A DNA stretch of 64,000 nt from Dromiciops gliroides. Taxonomy: Eukaryota; Chordata; Mammalia; Microbiotheria; Microbiotheriidae. Below the pieces are notes generated by a model. That model searched no databases. It was not told the origin of the DNA and saw nothing but the letters and a program-made list of their open reading frames with translations. Below, in pieces: positions 43,086 to 53,870 of this stretch. The stretch is taken from contig NC_057863.1 of assembly GCF_019393635.1 (NCBI RefSeq), forward strand, positions 644,904,660 through 644,968,659, written 5' to 3'. Within the stretch, counting starts at the first letter, position 1; each line of letters opens with the position of its first letter. The position numbers and the translations under genes were made by a program.

Positions 43086-43635
43086 TTTAAAAGCCCAAAC
43101 ACCTGAACCTGCTATAAAGTTTCTCACTGGTTGTATGTTTCAGCCTGTTCCCACCCACCTACCATGCTCCACTCCTTTGCCCCCTGCCCCACATGGTATT
43201 TATATTTAGTTCTTTCTTATGTTTCCTGTCTCCCTGCCAAACAGTAAAAACAGCAGAATGCAGGCATTAAACAATGAGCCTTTGTTCTGTGGAGAGAGTG
43301 GGATCATTGCTGGAACTACACAGTTTCTCAAAAGTAATTCACCCAGCGTCCTCATGGTCAACTCTTTGCCTAACTCGTTATTTGTCTGTTCTGTATGTGT
43401 TTGTTGTGCAAGCTAGACATACAGATAGAAAAGCCCTGGAGATTTTTATCTAAATGCAGGTCATAATGTAGACGATAGACACTTTTCATCCACTTGGTCT
43501 TTCCTATGTGAATAGTCAGGTCAGACTCTTCAAAAGTTCTGTTCTCTTCCAAGAAGATTCTCCTGTGTTCCAGGGCTTATAGCCAGCCCCTTATCCACAA
43601 ACAGGAGAATAGAGAACTTCACCTCCCCAGGGAAT
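43086..43635. other. Unassigned stretch
   Basis: TATTTATATTTAG near 43198 and a moderately GC-balanced region follow, but no gene or repeat family can be supported. Confidence 0.3.
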
Positions 43636-43855
43636 CTCTTCAACTTAGATCTCTTCTACTACTGTGGTGAACACCTTTGCTGAGCATACACATCCCTGTC
43701 TTATGCCTCATTTGATATTTGTGGTAAGAGGGCATTGATTAGGATTATTTCTCTTGTTAAGGCTTTCAAGGAAATCCCCTGATCCATGATTGGATGATCG
43801 ATTGGTTCACATCAATGACTTTCGACAAGATTGTGTATGGATGAGAGAGTAGGTA
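43636..43855 (-). repeat. RTE/BovB-type LINE fragment
   Basis: On the minus strand, around AAGACAGGGATGTGTATGCTC, the decayed frame parallels the GVRQGD..SPKLF segment of RTE reverse transcriptases. Confidence 0.5.
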
Positions 43856-43889
43856 TTTAGATCAATGGTTGGTGGCACCTTTGTATTAG

Positions 43890-44065
43890 GGAATCATAGA
43901 TTTAGAGCTGTGGCGGGGAGGCTTACGGAATATCAAATCCAGCCTCCTCCTTCCTCCCCATTTTGTAGATGAGGACACAGAAAGTGAATCACCCAGGGTG
44001 TCTGAGGCAGGATTTTCTCCGATACCAAGTTCAGTGTTCTATCCAAGACACCACACTGCTTCTCC
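43890..44065 (-). repeat. MIR-like fragment
   Basis: CATTTTGTAGATGAGGACACAG and TGTCTGAGGCAGGATTT in antisense order. Confidence 0.6.
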
Positions 44066-44560
44066 TTAGTAAGAGAGATGTGTCCACCAGTCATTGAAAT
44101 GTATAGACATAGCATGTGGGTGGATCTAAGCCTGGTCCTCTTCAGAGGGGAGGAGAGCCAAGGGTAGTGCCCACACCATCAGCACCCTCGCTTGGGGTGA
44201 AGCAGGCAGGTCCCAGAGCAGCCCCTAAGGCTGGGCATGCTTTTCTCCAGTCTTCAAGAGTCTTTGGGGGCTAGAATCATATCTCTCTGCTCCTCTCAAA
44301 TCTCTCTATTCTAGGGGTATACACATGGCTTCAGAAAGAAAGCTGCTCCCTTTCCTAATTGCTCTTAAGGGGTTGGGTAACCCTTAACTTTCATTCTCCA
44401 ACTTGGTTCCTAAATACTGGTTACACAAAAGATCCCCACAAATAGCAGGCAGGGAGGAAACCCATTTATCCTGGAGAAATGGCGAGCAGAAATTGGCCAA
44501 GTTCTATGGATTATAATATACCAGAAAACACACAAGTGTGTGAGCTCTTCAACTGGGAAT
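44066..44560. other. No recognised feature
   Basis: Single-copy appearance; no exon borders with an open frame were found. Confidence 0.35.
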
Positions 44561-44667
44561 GAGATAATCAGCATTTTTAAGTGCCTACTGTGTACCAGGC
44601 ATTGTGTCCTACTAGGGGAAAGAGACTGACTTCCTTAAGGGAGGCTCCTCTGATAATATAATAATAA

Positions 44668-44787
44668 GGGGCAGCTAGGTAGTGAAGCCCTGGAATCAAG
44701 AGGACCTGAGTTCAAATCTGGTCTTAGACTCTTACTATCTGTGTGACCCTGGGCAAATCACTTAACCCTCATTGCCTCCCCCCACAA
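44668..44787 (+). repeat. CORE-SINE with shortened head
   Basis: Sense. The B-box region remains; part of the head (CGCAGTGGATAGAGCACC) is deleted. Confidence 0.9.
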
Positions 44788-44789
44788 AA

Positions 44790-44965
44790 TAATAATAGCT
44801 AACATTTATAAAGTGCTTACTATGTGCCAGGCACTGTGCTAAACACTTTACAATCATTATCTCATTTGGTCTTCACAACAAGCCAGGGAGGTAGATGCGA
44901 TTATCCTCATTCTACAGATGAGGAAACTGAGGCAAACAGCAGTTAAGTGACTTGCCTCTCAGGTG
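44790..44965 (-). repeat. MIR
   Basis: Antisense: GTGCTTACTATGTGCCAGGC, ACAGATGAGGAAACTGAGGC. Confidence 0.85.
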
Positions 44966-45104
44966 CTTCTTGTTGGAATGAAAGGTCTGGGGGCAGAACT
45001 TGCAAAGAATCTCATTTTGACAGATGAACCTCGAGGGATTATCAGTAGGTAAAATTCCATTTTTACTAATCTGCTTATCGGTCTTCTCATCAACCCCAGC
45101 CCAG

Positions 45105-45260
45105 CCGAGGATAGTCAGGTGGAGTGGTAGAACAGAGGGGGAGGACTCATACTGTCATGGCAGTGAGACTGAGCTCAGGCCCTAGCCCTGCCACTTATGC
45201 ACAGTGTGGGTGAACTTGTGATCTGTGCTTCACTGGAGCCTCAGTTTTCCTCATTGTTAT
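45105..45260 (+). repeat. MIR
   Basis: Sense, diverged; CCTAGCCCTGCCACTTATG and GCCTCAGTTTTCCTCATT remain. Confidence 0.65.
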
Positions 45261-45293
45261 TTTTAATTTTTAAATAATTATGTTTTATTTTAC

Positions 45294-45437
45294 CTTTTTT
45301 TGGTGAGGCAGTTGGGGTTAAGTGACTTGCCCAGGGTCACACAGCTAGTAAGTGTCAAGTGTCTGAGGCCAAGTTTATACTCAGGTCCTCCTGACTCCAG
45401 GGCTGGTGTTCTATCCACTGTGCCACCTAGCTGCCCC
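45294..45437 (-). repeat. CORE-SINE, left of a pair
   Basis: Antisense. AACCTTTCTTTTT lies between and after the two copies. Confidence 0.95.
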
Positions 45438-45447
45438 AACCTTTCTT

Positions 45448-45601
45448 TTTCTTTTCTTTTTTTTTAGTGAGGCAATTGGGGTCAAGTGACTTGCCCAGGG
45501 TCACACAGCTAGTAAGTGTTAAGTGTCTGAGGCCGGATTTGAACTCAGGTACTCCTGACTCCAGGGCCAGTGCTCTATCCACTGTGCCACCTAGCTGCCC
45601 T
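45448..45601 (-). repeat. CORE-SINE, right of a pair
   Basis: Antisense, flanked by AACCTTTCTTTTT on both sides, so it was inserted next to the resident copy. Confidence 0.95.
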
Positions 45602-45604
45602 CCA

Positions 45605-46040
45605 ACCTTTCTTTTTAAAAAATTTTGAGTTCCCTATTCTTTCTCTCCTTCCAGCCCTTTCCCCAGCCATTGAAAAGGTAAGCATAGGATATCAATGATA
45701 CATGTGAAATCATGCAAAACATATTTCCATATTAGTCATATTGCCAAAAAAAAAGGCAAGAAAAATGAAGTAGAAAATTCTGCTTTGGTCTCTAGTCGGA
45801 GACCATCAGCTCTCACTATGGAGGTAGACAGCATTTCCATCACGGGCCCTTTGGCATTGACCTGGATCATCATCTAGCTAACTCATTTGCAATTGATCAT
45901 TACAATATTGTTGTTACTATGTACAATGTTCTCCTGGTTCTGCTCGCTTCACTTTGTATCAGTTCATATAAGTCTTCCCAGGTTTTCCTGAAACCATTCT
46001 GCTCATCATTTCTCACAGCACAATAGCATTCCATCATGGC
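45605..46040 (-). repeat. L1 3' UTR
   Basis: Antisense tail: CCCAGCCATTGAAAAGG, CATATTAGTCATATTGCC, TCAGTTCATATAAGTC. Confidence 0.8.
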
Positions 46041-46044
46041 TTAG

Positions 46045-46278
46045 AATGAGTGGACATGGCAATTGTTTTCTGTTCTGGCCAGAAACTCTGAAGGTTTTCC
46101 AATCCCAGATTGATATTTTTGTGATGGTAAATTAGGCCATCTTTTGTCTCAGTTCTCAACTAGCTCTTAGTCATTGAATGGGAAGGGTCACATAGCTAGT
46201 AAGTGTCAGGCCAGATTTGAACTCGGGTTTCCCTGACTCCAGCCCAGTGCTCTAGCCTCTGTACCACCTGACTGCCCC
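46045..46278 (-). repeat. Repeat unit shared with 12800-12945, joined to a SINE
   Basis: The segment at 46050-46190 (GGCCAGAAACTCTGAAGG) matches 12800-12945. An antisense CORE-SINE-like piece follows (CACATAGCTAGTAAGTGTC to CTGACTGCCCC). Confidence 0.65.
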
Positions 46279-46821
46279 TATGGATTATCCTCTATGAATT
46301 ATAGAAGCTGGAAGTCCAACACATTGAGGATGCTGGTTGCCCTTCCCTGTGGCTAAGAGGAGATCTTGACATTTGTTTCTTGTACCTGACTCTCTCATAC
46401 CCAGTCCACATGTCTCTCTGCAAAGATGGTTTGGAACCAGTCCAATAAGGTATGCAGTGGCTCACCACACACTTCCTCTGCACATGTGGCCCACCTATGA
46501 GTGGAAGCCTGGTCACTTCAGTAAGATACCCCAGGTTGTTCCTGTGCCTTCGGTGTCTTCATTTCCTCCAGCTCCTTTGTCCCCTCCCAGCACCAGGCAT
46601 CTCCTCTGCATACACTTGGTCCAGGTTGGGCAGGCAGGTGGGCAGGGGTGCTTCAAGCACAGATCTTTTCCATTTCATTTTATGTATCGTCCTCCCATTT
46701 TCAATCTTAAATGTTGTAGGAATAACTTCGTTTGAGCTCTTGCCAAGCTCTCTTTAAACTAATTTTTGTCCTTCCCTGCTTTGCTTTGTGACATGAACCA
46801 TCATTCATCATCCTTTGTGAA
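46279..46821. other. No recognised feature
   Basis: A 120-codon plus-strand frame at 46373-46735 has no recognisable domain. Confidence 0.35.
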
Positions 46822-46970
46822 TTTTTTTTTTTTTGGTGAGGCAATTGGGATTAAGTGACTTCCCCAGGGTCACACAGCTAGTAAGTGTTAAGTGTCTGAG
46901 GCCAGATTTGAACTCAGGTCCTCCTGACTCCAGGGCCGGTGCTCTATCCACTGAGCCACCTAGCTGCCCC
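46822..46970 (-). repeat. CORE-SINE
   Basis: Antisense, flanked by CTTTGTGAA. Confidence 0.95.
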
Positions 46971-47503
46971 TCTTTGTGAAATTTTACAAGTTCTATTCTA
47001 AACCAAAGTGACCTTCAGCCACCATCTCACTCTTCATTTGGCAAATGAGTCAGACGTTTGCTGATTAAGGCATTTTCTGAGCTAATTAGAATCAGTGTGT
47101 GTATGTGTCATTTCTAATGTCCACTTTCCATTTCTCTGTAGCCTGCAGGTAGCAATGTGGGGGACATTTCTGCACTTCCTCCCTCTGACAAAGGGCAGAG
47201 CTGGGCAGAGCTCCCAGACCACACTGCCCTTGGGGCGAGGCTGTGGACAGGACCTTTCCTGTGGCTGGTCCCTTCTCCCTTTCTTCTCTCCTGCCTTCTC
47301 TGGTGTGGGATTGGGGTATAGGAAGCTGCTGAGCCTCAGCGACTCATTCTGGTTTCTGAACAACTAATTGATTCACTAAGTGACTTGTCCCAGGTTAAGG
47401 AGCTAGTTAAGTGCCTGAGCCTTGTCTAGTGACTCTATGACTTGCTTAGTCCAGAAGCAAAAACAAAAAAGCAGATCAATGGGCCTTTTAAAATTCTGCT
47501 TTT
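46971..47503. other. No recognised feature
   Basis: A TTTCTCTGTAG acceptor-like site precedes an open frame near 47145, but no matching donor or protein similarity could be recognised. Confidence 0.3.
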
Positions 47504-47644
47504 TGGGGCAACTAGGTGCTGGGGGCAGCTGGTTGGCCCTGGATTCAGGAGGACCTGAGCTCAAATCTGGCCTCAGACACTTGACACTTACTAGCTGTGT
47601 GACCTTGGGCAAGTCACTTAACCCCCATTGCCCCCCCAAAAAGA
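47504..47644 (+). repeat. CORE-SINE with rearranged head
   Basis: Sense; the head is partly repeated (GGGGCAACTAGGTGCT then GGGGGCAGCTGGTTGG). TAAAATTCTGC flanks both sides. Confidence 0.9.
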
Positions 47645-48133
47645 TGACATAAAATTCTGCCTGCCTGCTTTCTTTCTTTTTTTCTGTTTGTCTCTCTGTC
47701 TTTCCTTCTTTTTCTTTTTTTCTTTCTTTTTCATGATAAAATTCTACCTTTATTTTATGTAGTCTTTATTTCCTGGTATTTACTGGTAAATAAATTACAC
47801 ACACACACACACACATATATATATATGTTATATATTTATATATATAAAATTTGAACTTAACATATACACAGAAAACAATTGGCATCAAATACATTTAAAA
47901 TAAATGAAAATAATACTCTTCTGGATTTATAAAATCCTGCTTTTAAAACATGCTATTCAGTAAGAAATGGGTAGCAAAATAAGACTTTTGAGTTGAGGGG
48001 TAATTTTTTTTTTCTTCTCTGAGTATCTCATTATTTTCTTTTTGCTTTTTATTCTTTCTTTTTTTCATAGTTTCTTTTTAAAGTTTCCTTTTTTTTGTTT
48101 TTTAAAATTTTTATTTATATATTTATTTTTATT
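47645..48133. other. AT-rich stretch with an (AC)n(AT)n microsatellite
   Basis: ACACACACAC then ATATATATAT at 47797-47845, with T/C-rich low-complexity sequence on both sides. No gene. Confidence 0.6.
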
Positions 48134-48271
48134 TTGTGAGGTAATTGGGGTTAAATGACTTGCCTAGGGTCACACAGCCAGTAAGTGTTAACTGTCTGAG
48201 GCCAGATTTGAACTCAGGTACTCCTGACTCCAGGGCCGATGCTCTATCCACTGCGCCATCTAGCTTTCCCC
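48134..48271 (-). repeat. CORE-SINE
   Basis: Antisense, older copy (GGTAATTGGGGTTAAATGAC). Confidence 0.9.
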
Positions 48272-48371
48272 CTTTTTATTCTTTCTGATCTTTCCTCTGA
48301 CAAGTCAGTGGCCAGACAGCTGATTCAGGGACGATTCCCAAATTAATACCAAATTTTTGCCTGTCTTTTCT

Positions 48372-48534
48372 TTTTTCTTTTCTTTTTTTTTTTTTGAGAG
48401 GCAATTGGGGTTAAGTGACTTTCCCAGGGTCACACAGCTTAGTAAGTGTGTAAAGTGTCTAAGGCCGGATTTGAACTCAGGTTCTCCTGAATCCAGGGCC
48501 AGTGCTCTATCTGCTACGCCACCTAGCTGCCCCT
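48372..48534 (-). repeat. CORE-SINE
   Basis: Antisense, flanked by TTTTGCCTGTCTTTT. Confidence 0.95.
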
Positions 48535-49170
48535 TTTGCCTGTCTTTTGGCCTATAATCCATTTTGGTTTTCAGGAGGTTATTTAGTAATTATCATGTCC
48601 AGCACCTGTCAATTTTTGTCCCGAATAAAATACTCACGATAGAAAAGCTTCTGTGCAGTCTACATATTTCTGGCCTCTCTCACTCTTTTTCCCTGAAGCA
48701 TATATTTCTCAGCATTCTCTTTTCCCATTGAAGTCACCAAGTTTCCAATTGCTTGTTTCTTTCATTTGAAGGGTCCTCTCAGGCTCTTCATGGAATTTCT
48801 CTCTCTCTCTCCATTCTCAGCCCCCAGGGCTGATGCACCAGTTGCTATTATGTTCATAGTGGTCTCTTTAAAAATACCAACCATCACTACTTCAATCCTA
48901 GGGGACCGTCACTGCCTTTGCCCCTTCCTTTGCTTCTCCTGGGGAGACCCTGGAGTCATACTTCCATTTGGTGACAACTTCCTGCTTCTGCTTTTGTTTG
49001 TAGGGAATGAAACAGCTGAGTAAGCCTTGATCTGCACCTTTCCCACCTCCACCTCCTGGCACTGAAGGTTCAGCAAAGTTGTCAGCGGGAAAGATGCATG
49101 ACTATTCAGGGCTTTGAATGCCGAGGCTCAGGAGTTCAGAGTTTATTCTGTTTCTGTCTCTGTCTCAGTT
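48535..49170. other. No recognised feature
   Basis: An 85-codon frame at 48766-49023 exists without splice or family support. Confidence 0.3.
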
Positions 49171-49346
49171 CAGTTTGATGAACATTTCATTTGCTGAGGA
49201 TTACAGAAAAGGAGTGGTAGTGCCAGCCCCTATGAGCACTTCCATTCTGCTGGGAAGTGCCCATAAAGAGGGGAAGAACAATCTCTCTTCCACCCAGGCT
49301 AGGCTAGTCTTCCCTAGTGGGAATCAGATCATCCTGGACACTTAAT
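49171..49346 (+). CDS. Possible terminal exon, protein unknown
   Basis: A good acceptor (TGTCTCTGTCTCAG) is followed by 58 codons starting FSLMNISFAEDYRKG and ending GNQIILDT before TAA. AATAAA follows at about 49508. The composition looks protein-like, but I recognise no family, and an origin in an old retroelement is possible. Confidence 0.2.
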
Positions 49347-49559
49347 GAGGCTCAAACCATCCCCGTGTCTTCAGGGTCATCCATGTATAAAATCCCAGCA
49401 CATGAGCAGATGCTCTGGCAAGATCCTAAGCCTGGCCGATTCTGAGGCTGGGGAGCTGGACCCTGATGAAAGGTCCTTAACTTCCCAGCCTTGTCACGCT
49501 ATTGCTAAATAAACTTTCTTTAAACTACTTATGAGAGGGTCTCCAAGTGCCTTTTTTTT

Positions 49560-50262
49560 CCATTCCAAACCAGAGCCTGAGTTACTGACTGGCCTGAGTC
49601 AGGCCTGGTCCCAAGCTAAAGACAAATGAAGACAGGACCATTTGAGGAGGAATGTCCAGGAGGCTTCGCCTCTGAGGGGTCTTTGAGCAAACCTCGAAGG
49701 TGAAGGGGAGGAGAGAGAGCCTTCCAGGCCGAGGAGTGGTCGGTACAAAGACAAGTGATGAGTCCATGAAAAAGCATTTCGTAAACACTTCCTGTGTTCT
49801 GAGCACTGCACTCAGCCCTGGGGATCCAGAGAGAAGCAACAAGAAGACAGACCTCCCCAGAGGTGCTCAGGCCTCACTTGGGGGAGACAGCACATAAAAG
49901 ACGGTTCGGCACCAGAGCAGATGGCAAGACCCAAGAGCTGGTAGATCAGATAACAGCGCCAGGGCCTGAAAAGTGTTCAGTGGCAGGGCTGGAAGAACTT
50001 AGGAGGCCTCCAAAGGGCAGGTGGTCAGGCCCGATGGTCCTCCATCTCCCCGTGAGTTGGTGACTCCCATCTCCTCCAAGCTGTGTGAGCAGGCAAGCAT
50101 CCTGGATGGGTTCTGGGCAGCCTGGGGCCTGGGGAGGGGGCAAGGAAGGACAGCCCTGCTTTGCTTGGGCCAGGTTCAGCAGGTCACAGCTCAGGGCTGC
50201 ACCTTTCACTGGGCTTGGCTGCTGGCAAATCCTAGGGTGGACTCCAGTTCTTGGACTTTTCT
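49560..50262. other. Old interspersed repeat and unassigned sequence
   Basis: At 49765-49920, AAACACTTCCTGTGTTCTGAGC and CCCTGGGGATCCAGAGA resemble the ancient repeat also seen near 53220 and 56980. The rest is unassigned. Confidence 0.4.
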
Positions 50263-50263
50263 G

Positions 50264-50430
50264 GGTTTTTTTTGTTTGTTTGTTTGTTTTTTTGCAGGGC
50301 AATGAGGGTTAAGTGACTTGCCCAGGGTCACACAGCTAGTTAAGTGTCAAGTGTCTGAGGCTGGATTTGAACTCAGGTCCTCCTGAATCCAGGGCTGGTG
50401 CTTAATCCACTGAGCCACCTAGCTGCCCCC
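50264..50430 (-). repeat. CORE-SINE
   Basis: Antisense, flanked by AGTTCTTGGACTTTT. Confidence 0.95.
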
Positions 50431-50598
50431 AGTTCTTGGACTTTTCAAGACCTCACAAGGCTCTGAACCAGAGGAAAGAAGGAAGACCAACAGGACACAA
50501 CCCCCATCTCAGATGCAGGGTTGCCTTGGGGGTAGGAGTAGGTCAGGAAGGGCACCCTTCCTCCCCAAGCTTAGAGAGCCATTCTTACCCCCTCCCAC

Positions 50599-50599
<1 letters not shown>

Positions 50600-50641
<42 letters not shown>
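50600..50641. repeat. (AC)n microsatellite
   Basis: About 20 perfect AC units, a likely polymorphic marker. Confidence 0.97.
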
Positions 50642-50642
<1 letters not shown>

Positions 50643-50777
50643 CTCCAAGTTCAGGGTCATCCTTACACGTCAAGGTCCACAGGCAGGGGGCTCCCCATTC
50701 TGACTCAACTGCCAACCCAGACACCTTTTCTTTGCTTCACTAGGACTGGACTTGAGACAGAAGCAGATTCCCTGCTC

Positions 50778-50912
50778 TTTTTTTTTTTTTTGTGAGGCAA
50801 TTGGGGTTAAATGACTTACAGCTAGTAAGTGTGTAAAGTGAGGCCAGATTTGAACTCAGCTCCTCCCGAATCCAGGGCCGGTACTCTATCCACTGTACCA
50901 CCTAGCTGCCCC
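50778..50912 (-). repeat. CORE-SINE
   Basis: Antisense, with part of the core (CCCAGGGTCACAC) deleted, flanked by AGATTCCCTGCTCTT. Confidence 0.95.
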
Positions 50913-50990
50913 TAGATTCCCTGCTCTTGATGACCCGCACACTCCTTTCTCTGTCATCACAGATCTCTGGGTGGGTCCCCTGCAACTGTG

Positions 50991-51146
50991 TTTTGTTTTG
51001 TTTTGTTTTTGCGGGGCAATGACAGTTAAGTGACTTGCCCAGGGTCACACAGCTAGGAAGTGTCAAGTGTCTGAGGCCGGATTTGAACTCAGGTCCTCCT
51101 GAATCCAAGGATGGGGCTTTATCCACTGCACCACCTAGCTGCCCCC
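50991..51146 (-). repeat. CORE-SINE
   Basis: Antisense with a TTTTG tail, ending CACCTAGCTGCCCC. Confidence 0.95.
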
Positions 51147-51399
51147 CAGTTCTCCATTAACACTACTTATAGAAGGGTTTGATGGAGAGAATTCCCCTTG
51201 TAGCCTCAATTTGAGAGAAATATCACAACTTTGGGGGTCGTTCTTTGTCAGGGGCCATGCCCTTTTTACCCTCCAGAACTTCTGCCCGGGGCTCCTGCAC
51301 TACTCATCAGCCCATTCCTTTATTCCTCCTTCTCACCAAACACCCTTATAAGCTTAACCCCCTCCTCAATACCTTAGGACCTCCCTGCTTCCAGAGGTA

Positions 51400-51840
51400 C
51401 TAGGGAACTCAGTCGGGGAAGGCAGTAGCAGCAGGTGAGTGTTTGAGGTGGGGCATAGGATAGAAAAGGATCAGGAAAAATCTTCTGCTGAAGGTGATGT
51501 TTGAGATGAGACTCAGCAAAGGTTGGGAAACATGAACTCCAGGCCTGGGGGAAAAACCAGTGCAAAAACCTGGGGATGGAAGATGAAAGGTCCTGTCTGA
51601 GAAACCCTAAGACAAGTTTGGGCTGTAGACTGTGTTGAGGGGACTAGTGTGTCGGTAGAAGGTCGTGAAGAGCTTCAAATCCAAACACAGAACCTCAGAG
51701 TTAGAAGAGACTCTGGATTTTGCTGAATAGGGGTGACATGGTCAGCCCTGGGCTTCAGGAAAATCACTTGGGCACTCGTGTGGAGGACAAATTAAAAAGA
51801 AGAGACACAGGGGGACCGATGACCATAACTAGTCCAAGTG
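51400..51840 (+). repeat. Ancient mammalian interspersed repeat
   Basis: GGTGACATGGTCAGCCCTGG and GAAAATCACTTGGGCA belong to a recurring degraded repeat. Fragments also appear near 57130 and 58570. Family name not certain. Confidence 0.5.
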
Positions 51841-52142
51841 AGAAGTGGTGTCTGTATGAATCAAGAGAAGAGATGGGAGAGATGCTTCTGGTTTTGTTTT
51901 TCAAAGATGGAAAGATTTGACAAGGGGTCGCATGTGTTTGGGTAAGGAAGAGTGAGGGGGTCAGGGATGATCCCCACAGTGCAAACTTTGGTGATTGGGA
52001 GCACACTCCCTTGGTGATTGGGTGACACACCCCGAAGGATTAGAGGAGTTGGGAAGGGTGGTGGGTTTGAGGGAGAAATAGAACAAATCCTGTCTTGAAC
52101 ATAATGAGTCTGAGGTACCAGCGGGCATCCAGGTTGAATGAT
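51841..52142. other. No recognised feature
   Basis: Nothing supportable between the old repeat and the next SINE. Confidence 0.35.
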
Positions 52143-52377
52143 CCATTAGGTGGCACAGTGGATAAAGTACCAGCCTTGGAATCAGGAGAACCTGAGTTCA
52201 AATCTGGCCTCAGACACTTGACACTTACTAGCTGTGTGACCCTGGACAAGCCACTTAACCTCTCTCTGTCCCAATTTCCTTATCTGTAAAATGAGGAAAA
52301 TGATGGCACCTACTTCCAAGGGCTATGAGGATTAAATAAGGTAATATTTGTAAAGTGCTTTGTAAACCTTCAGGCAC

Positions 52378-52378
<1 letters not shown>
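52143..52378 (+). repeat. SINE with CORE head and MIR-type 3' body
   Basis: Sense; after CCACTTAACCTCTCTCTG it continues to TCTGTAAAATGAGG and TTTGTAAAGTGCTTTGTAA. Confidence 0.85.
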
Positions 52379-52421
<43 letters not shown>

Positions 52422-52427
52422 TGTGTG
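52379..52427. repeat. (GT)n microsatellite
   Basis: About 20 GT units with one GAGT interruption, taking the place of the T tail of the SINE on its right. Confidence 0.95.
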
Positions 52428-52560
52428 AGGCAATCGGGGTTAAATGACTTGCCCAGGGTCCCACAGCTAGTAAGTGTTAAGTGTCTGAGGCTGGATTTGA
52501 ACTCAGGTACTCCTGACTCCAGGGCCGGTGCTCTATCCACTGCACCACCTAGCTGCCCCC
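52428..52560 (-). repeat. CORE-SINE with GT tail
   Basis: Antisense; TGAGGCAATCGGGG directly follows the GT array. Confidence 0.95.
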
Positions 52561-52566
52561 GGGGAC

Positions 52567-52818
52567 TTTTTTATTATTGTCTAGTCATGTCCAACTCTCC
52601 ATGACCCCATTGGGGATTTTCTTGGCAAAGATACTGCAGTGGTTTGCCATTTCCTTTTTCAGCTCATTTTTAGATGAGGAAAGTAAGGCAAATAAGGTTA
52701 AGTGACTTGCTCAGGGTCACATAGCTAATAAATGCCTGAGGCCAGATTTGAACTCAGGAGAATGAGTCTTCCTGACTCTAGGCCCAGCACTCTATCCATT
52801 GCATCACCTAGGGGCCCT
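52567..52818 (-). repeat. Mar1-type long SINE
   Basis: Antisense: GTCCAACTCTCCATGACCCC to GCATCACCTAGGGGCCC. Confidence 0.9.
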
Positions 52819-52899
52819 AACATCTAAATGCTATTTATCATTACTATCTTCCTCCTCCTCCTCTTCCTTCTTACAATAAAAAGCCCAGTCAAGATCAAA

Positions 52900-53180
52900 T
52901 AACCTAAATCAATAAAACCCCTACTCCAAAGGAATCTCTGGTAATAGCATATCTACACAACAAGTGGTCTTCTAGTCTGTGCTCGAACCTTTCCAATGAG
53001 GGGGAAGCCACGGACTCTTGTGGCAGCCTCTTCCATTGATGGACAGCTCTGGTTGCTAGAAGAACTTTTCTGACATCAAACTTAAGTCGACATCTTTGCA
53101 ACTTCCACCCGTTGTCTCCAGTTCTGTCTCATGGAGCCCAACAGAACAAGGGATTCCTCTTCCACAGGACGGTCCTTTGG
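52900..53180 (-). repeat. L2/CR1-type LINE ORF2 C-terminal fragment
   Basis: The minus-strand frame reads RAVHQWKRLPQESVASPSLE, the WN.LP..VV.S.S motif found at the end of L2/CR1 ORF2. It is a short piece followed by 3' sequence. Confidence 0.6.
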
Positions 53181-53199
53181 ATACATGAAGACAGACAGC

Positions 53200-53400
53200 A
53201 AGGCAAGAAGTATTTATTAAACGCCTACTGTTTGCTAGGGATCAGATACTGAGAAAGGCAAAAGACAATCCCTTTCCTTGAGGAGCTCACAGTCTAATGA
53301 AGGAAATAACATGCAAATAGCAACTTTGTACAAACATTTAGACAGGCTAAATGGGAGATGATCAAGAGAGGGGAGGCACTAACATTAGCTTCCTGCTGCC
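53200..53400 (+). repeat. Ancient mammalian interspersed repeat
   Basis: TATTTATTAAACGCCTACTG and AGGAGCTCACAGTCTAATGA are the recognisable 5' part of the repeat seen also near 56980. Confidence 0.6.
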
Positions 53401-53455
53401 TCTAAATCAGTCCATCAATATACATTTATCAAGTTCCTGCTATGAAAGAAGTATA

Positions 53456-53597
53456 TATTTTGCAGGGCAATGAGGGTTAAGTGACTTGCCCAGGGTCACA
53501 CAGCTAGTAAGTGTCAAGTGTCTGAGGTCAAATTTGAACTCAGGTCCTCCTGAATCTAGGGCCGGTGCTTTATCCACTGTGCCACCTAGCTGCCCCC
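53456..53597 (-). repeat. CORE-SINE, left of a pair
   Basis: Antisense with almost no tail (TTTTGCAGGGCAATGAGG). Confidence 0.95.
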
Positions 53598-53611
53598 AAA
53601 ACTATATTTAT

Positions 53612-53793
53612 ATTTTTGTTTTGTTTTGTTTTGTTTTTGTTTTTGATTTTGATTTTTGGTGAGGCAATTGGGGTTAAGTGACTTGCCTAGGATCACACAG
53701 CTAGTAAGTGTTAAGTGTCTGAGGCTGGATTTGAACTCAGGTCCTCCTGACTCCAGGGTCGGCGCTCTATCCACTGAGCCACCTAGCTGCCCC
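53612..53793 (-). repeat. CORE-SINE, right of a pair
   Basis: Antisense with a long TTTTG/TTTTGA tail; flanked by AACTATATTTATATTT-like sequence. Confidence 0.95.
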
Positions 53794-53832
53794 AGAACTA
53801 TGTATTTTTAAGTGTGAGAATGCAAAACATAT

Positions 53833-53870
53833 ATAGAACACTTCACGAATCTGCATATCATCCTTGTACA
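53833..53870 (-). pseudogene. RNU6: Truncated U6 snRNA fragment
   Basis: CACTTCACGAATCTGCATATC followed by ATCCTTGTACAG is the reverse complement of the U6 3' third. About 38 bases remain. Confidence 0.65.

Noticed and set aside
50600-50641. Regular short repeats as a CRISPR-like array
   Set aside because: They are simple dinucleotide repeats without spacers, in a vertebrate genome.
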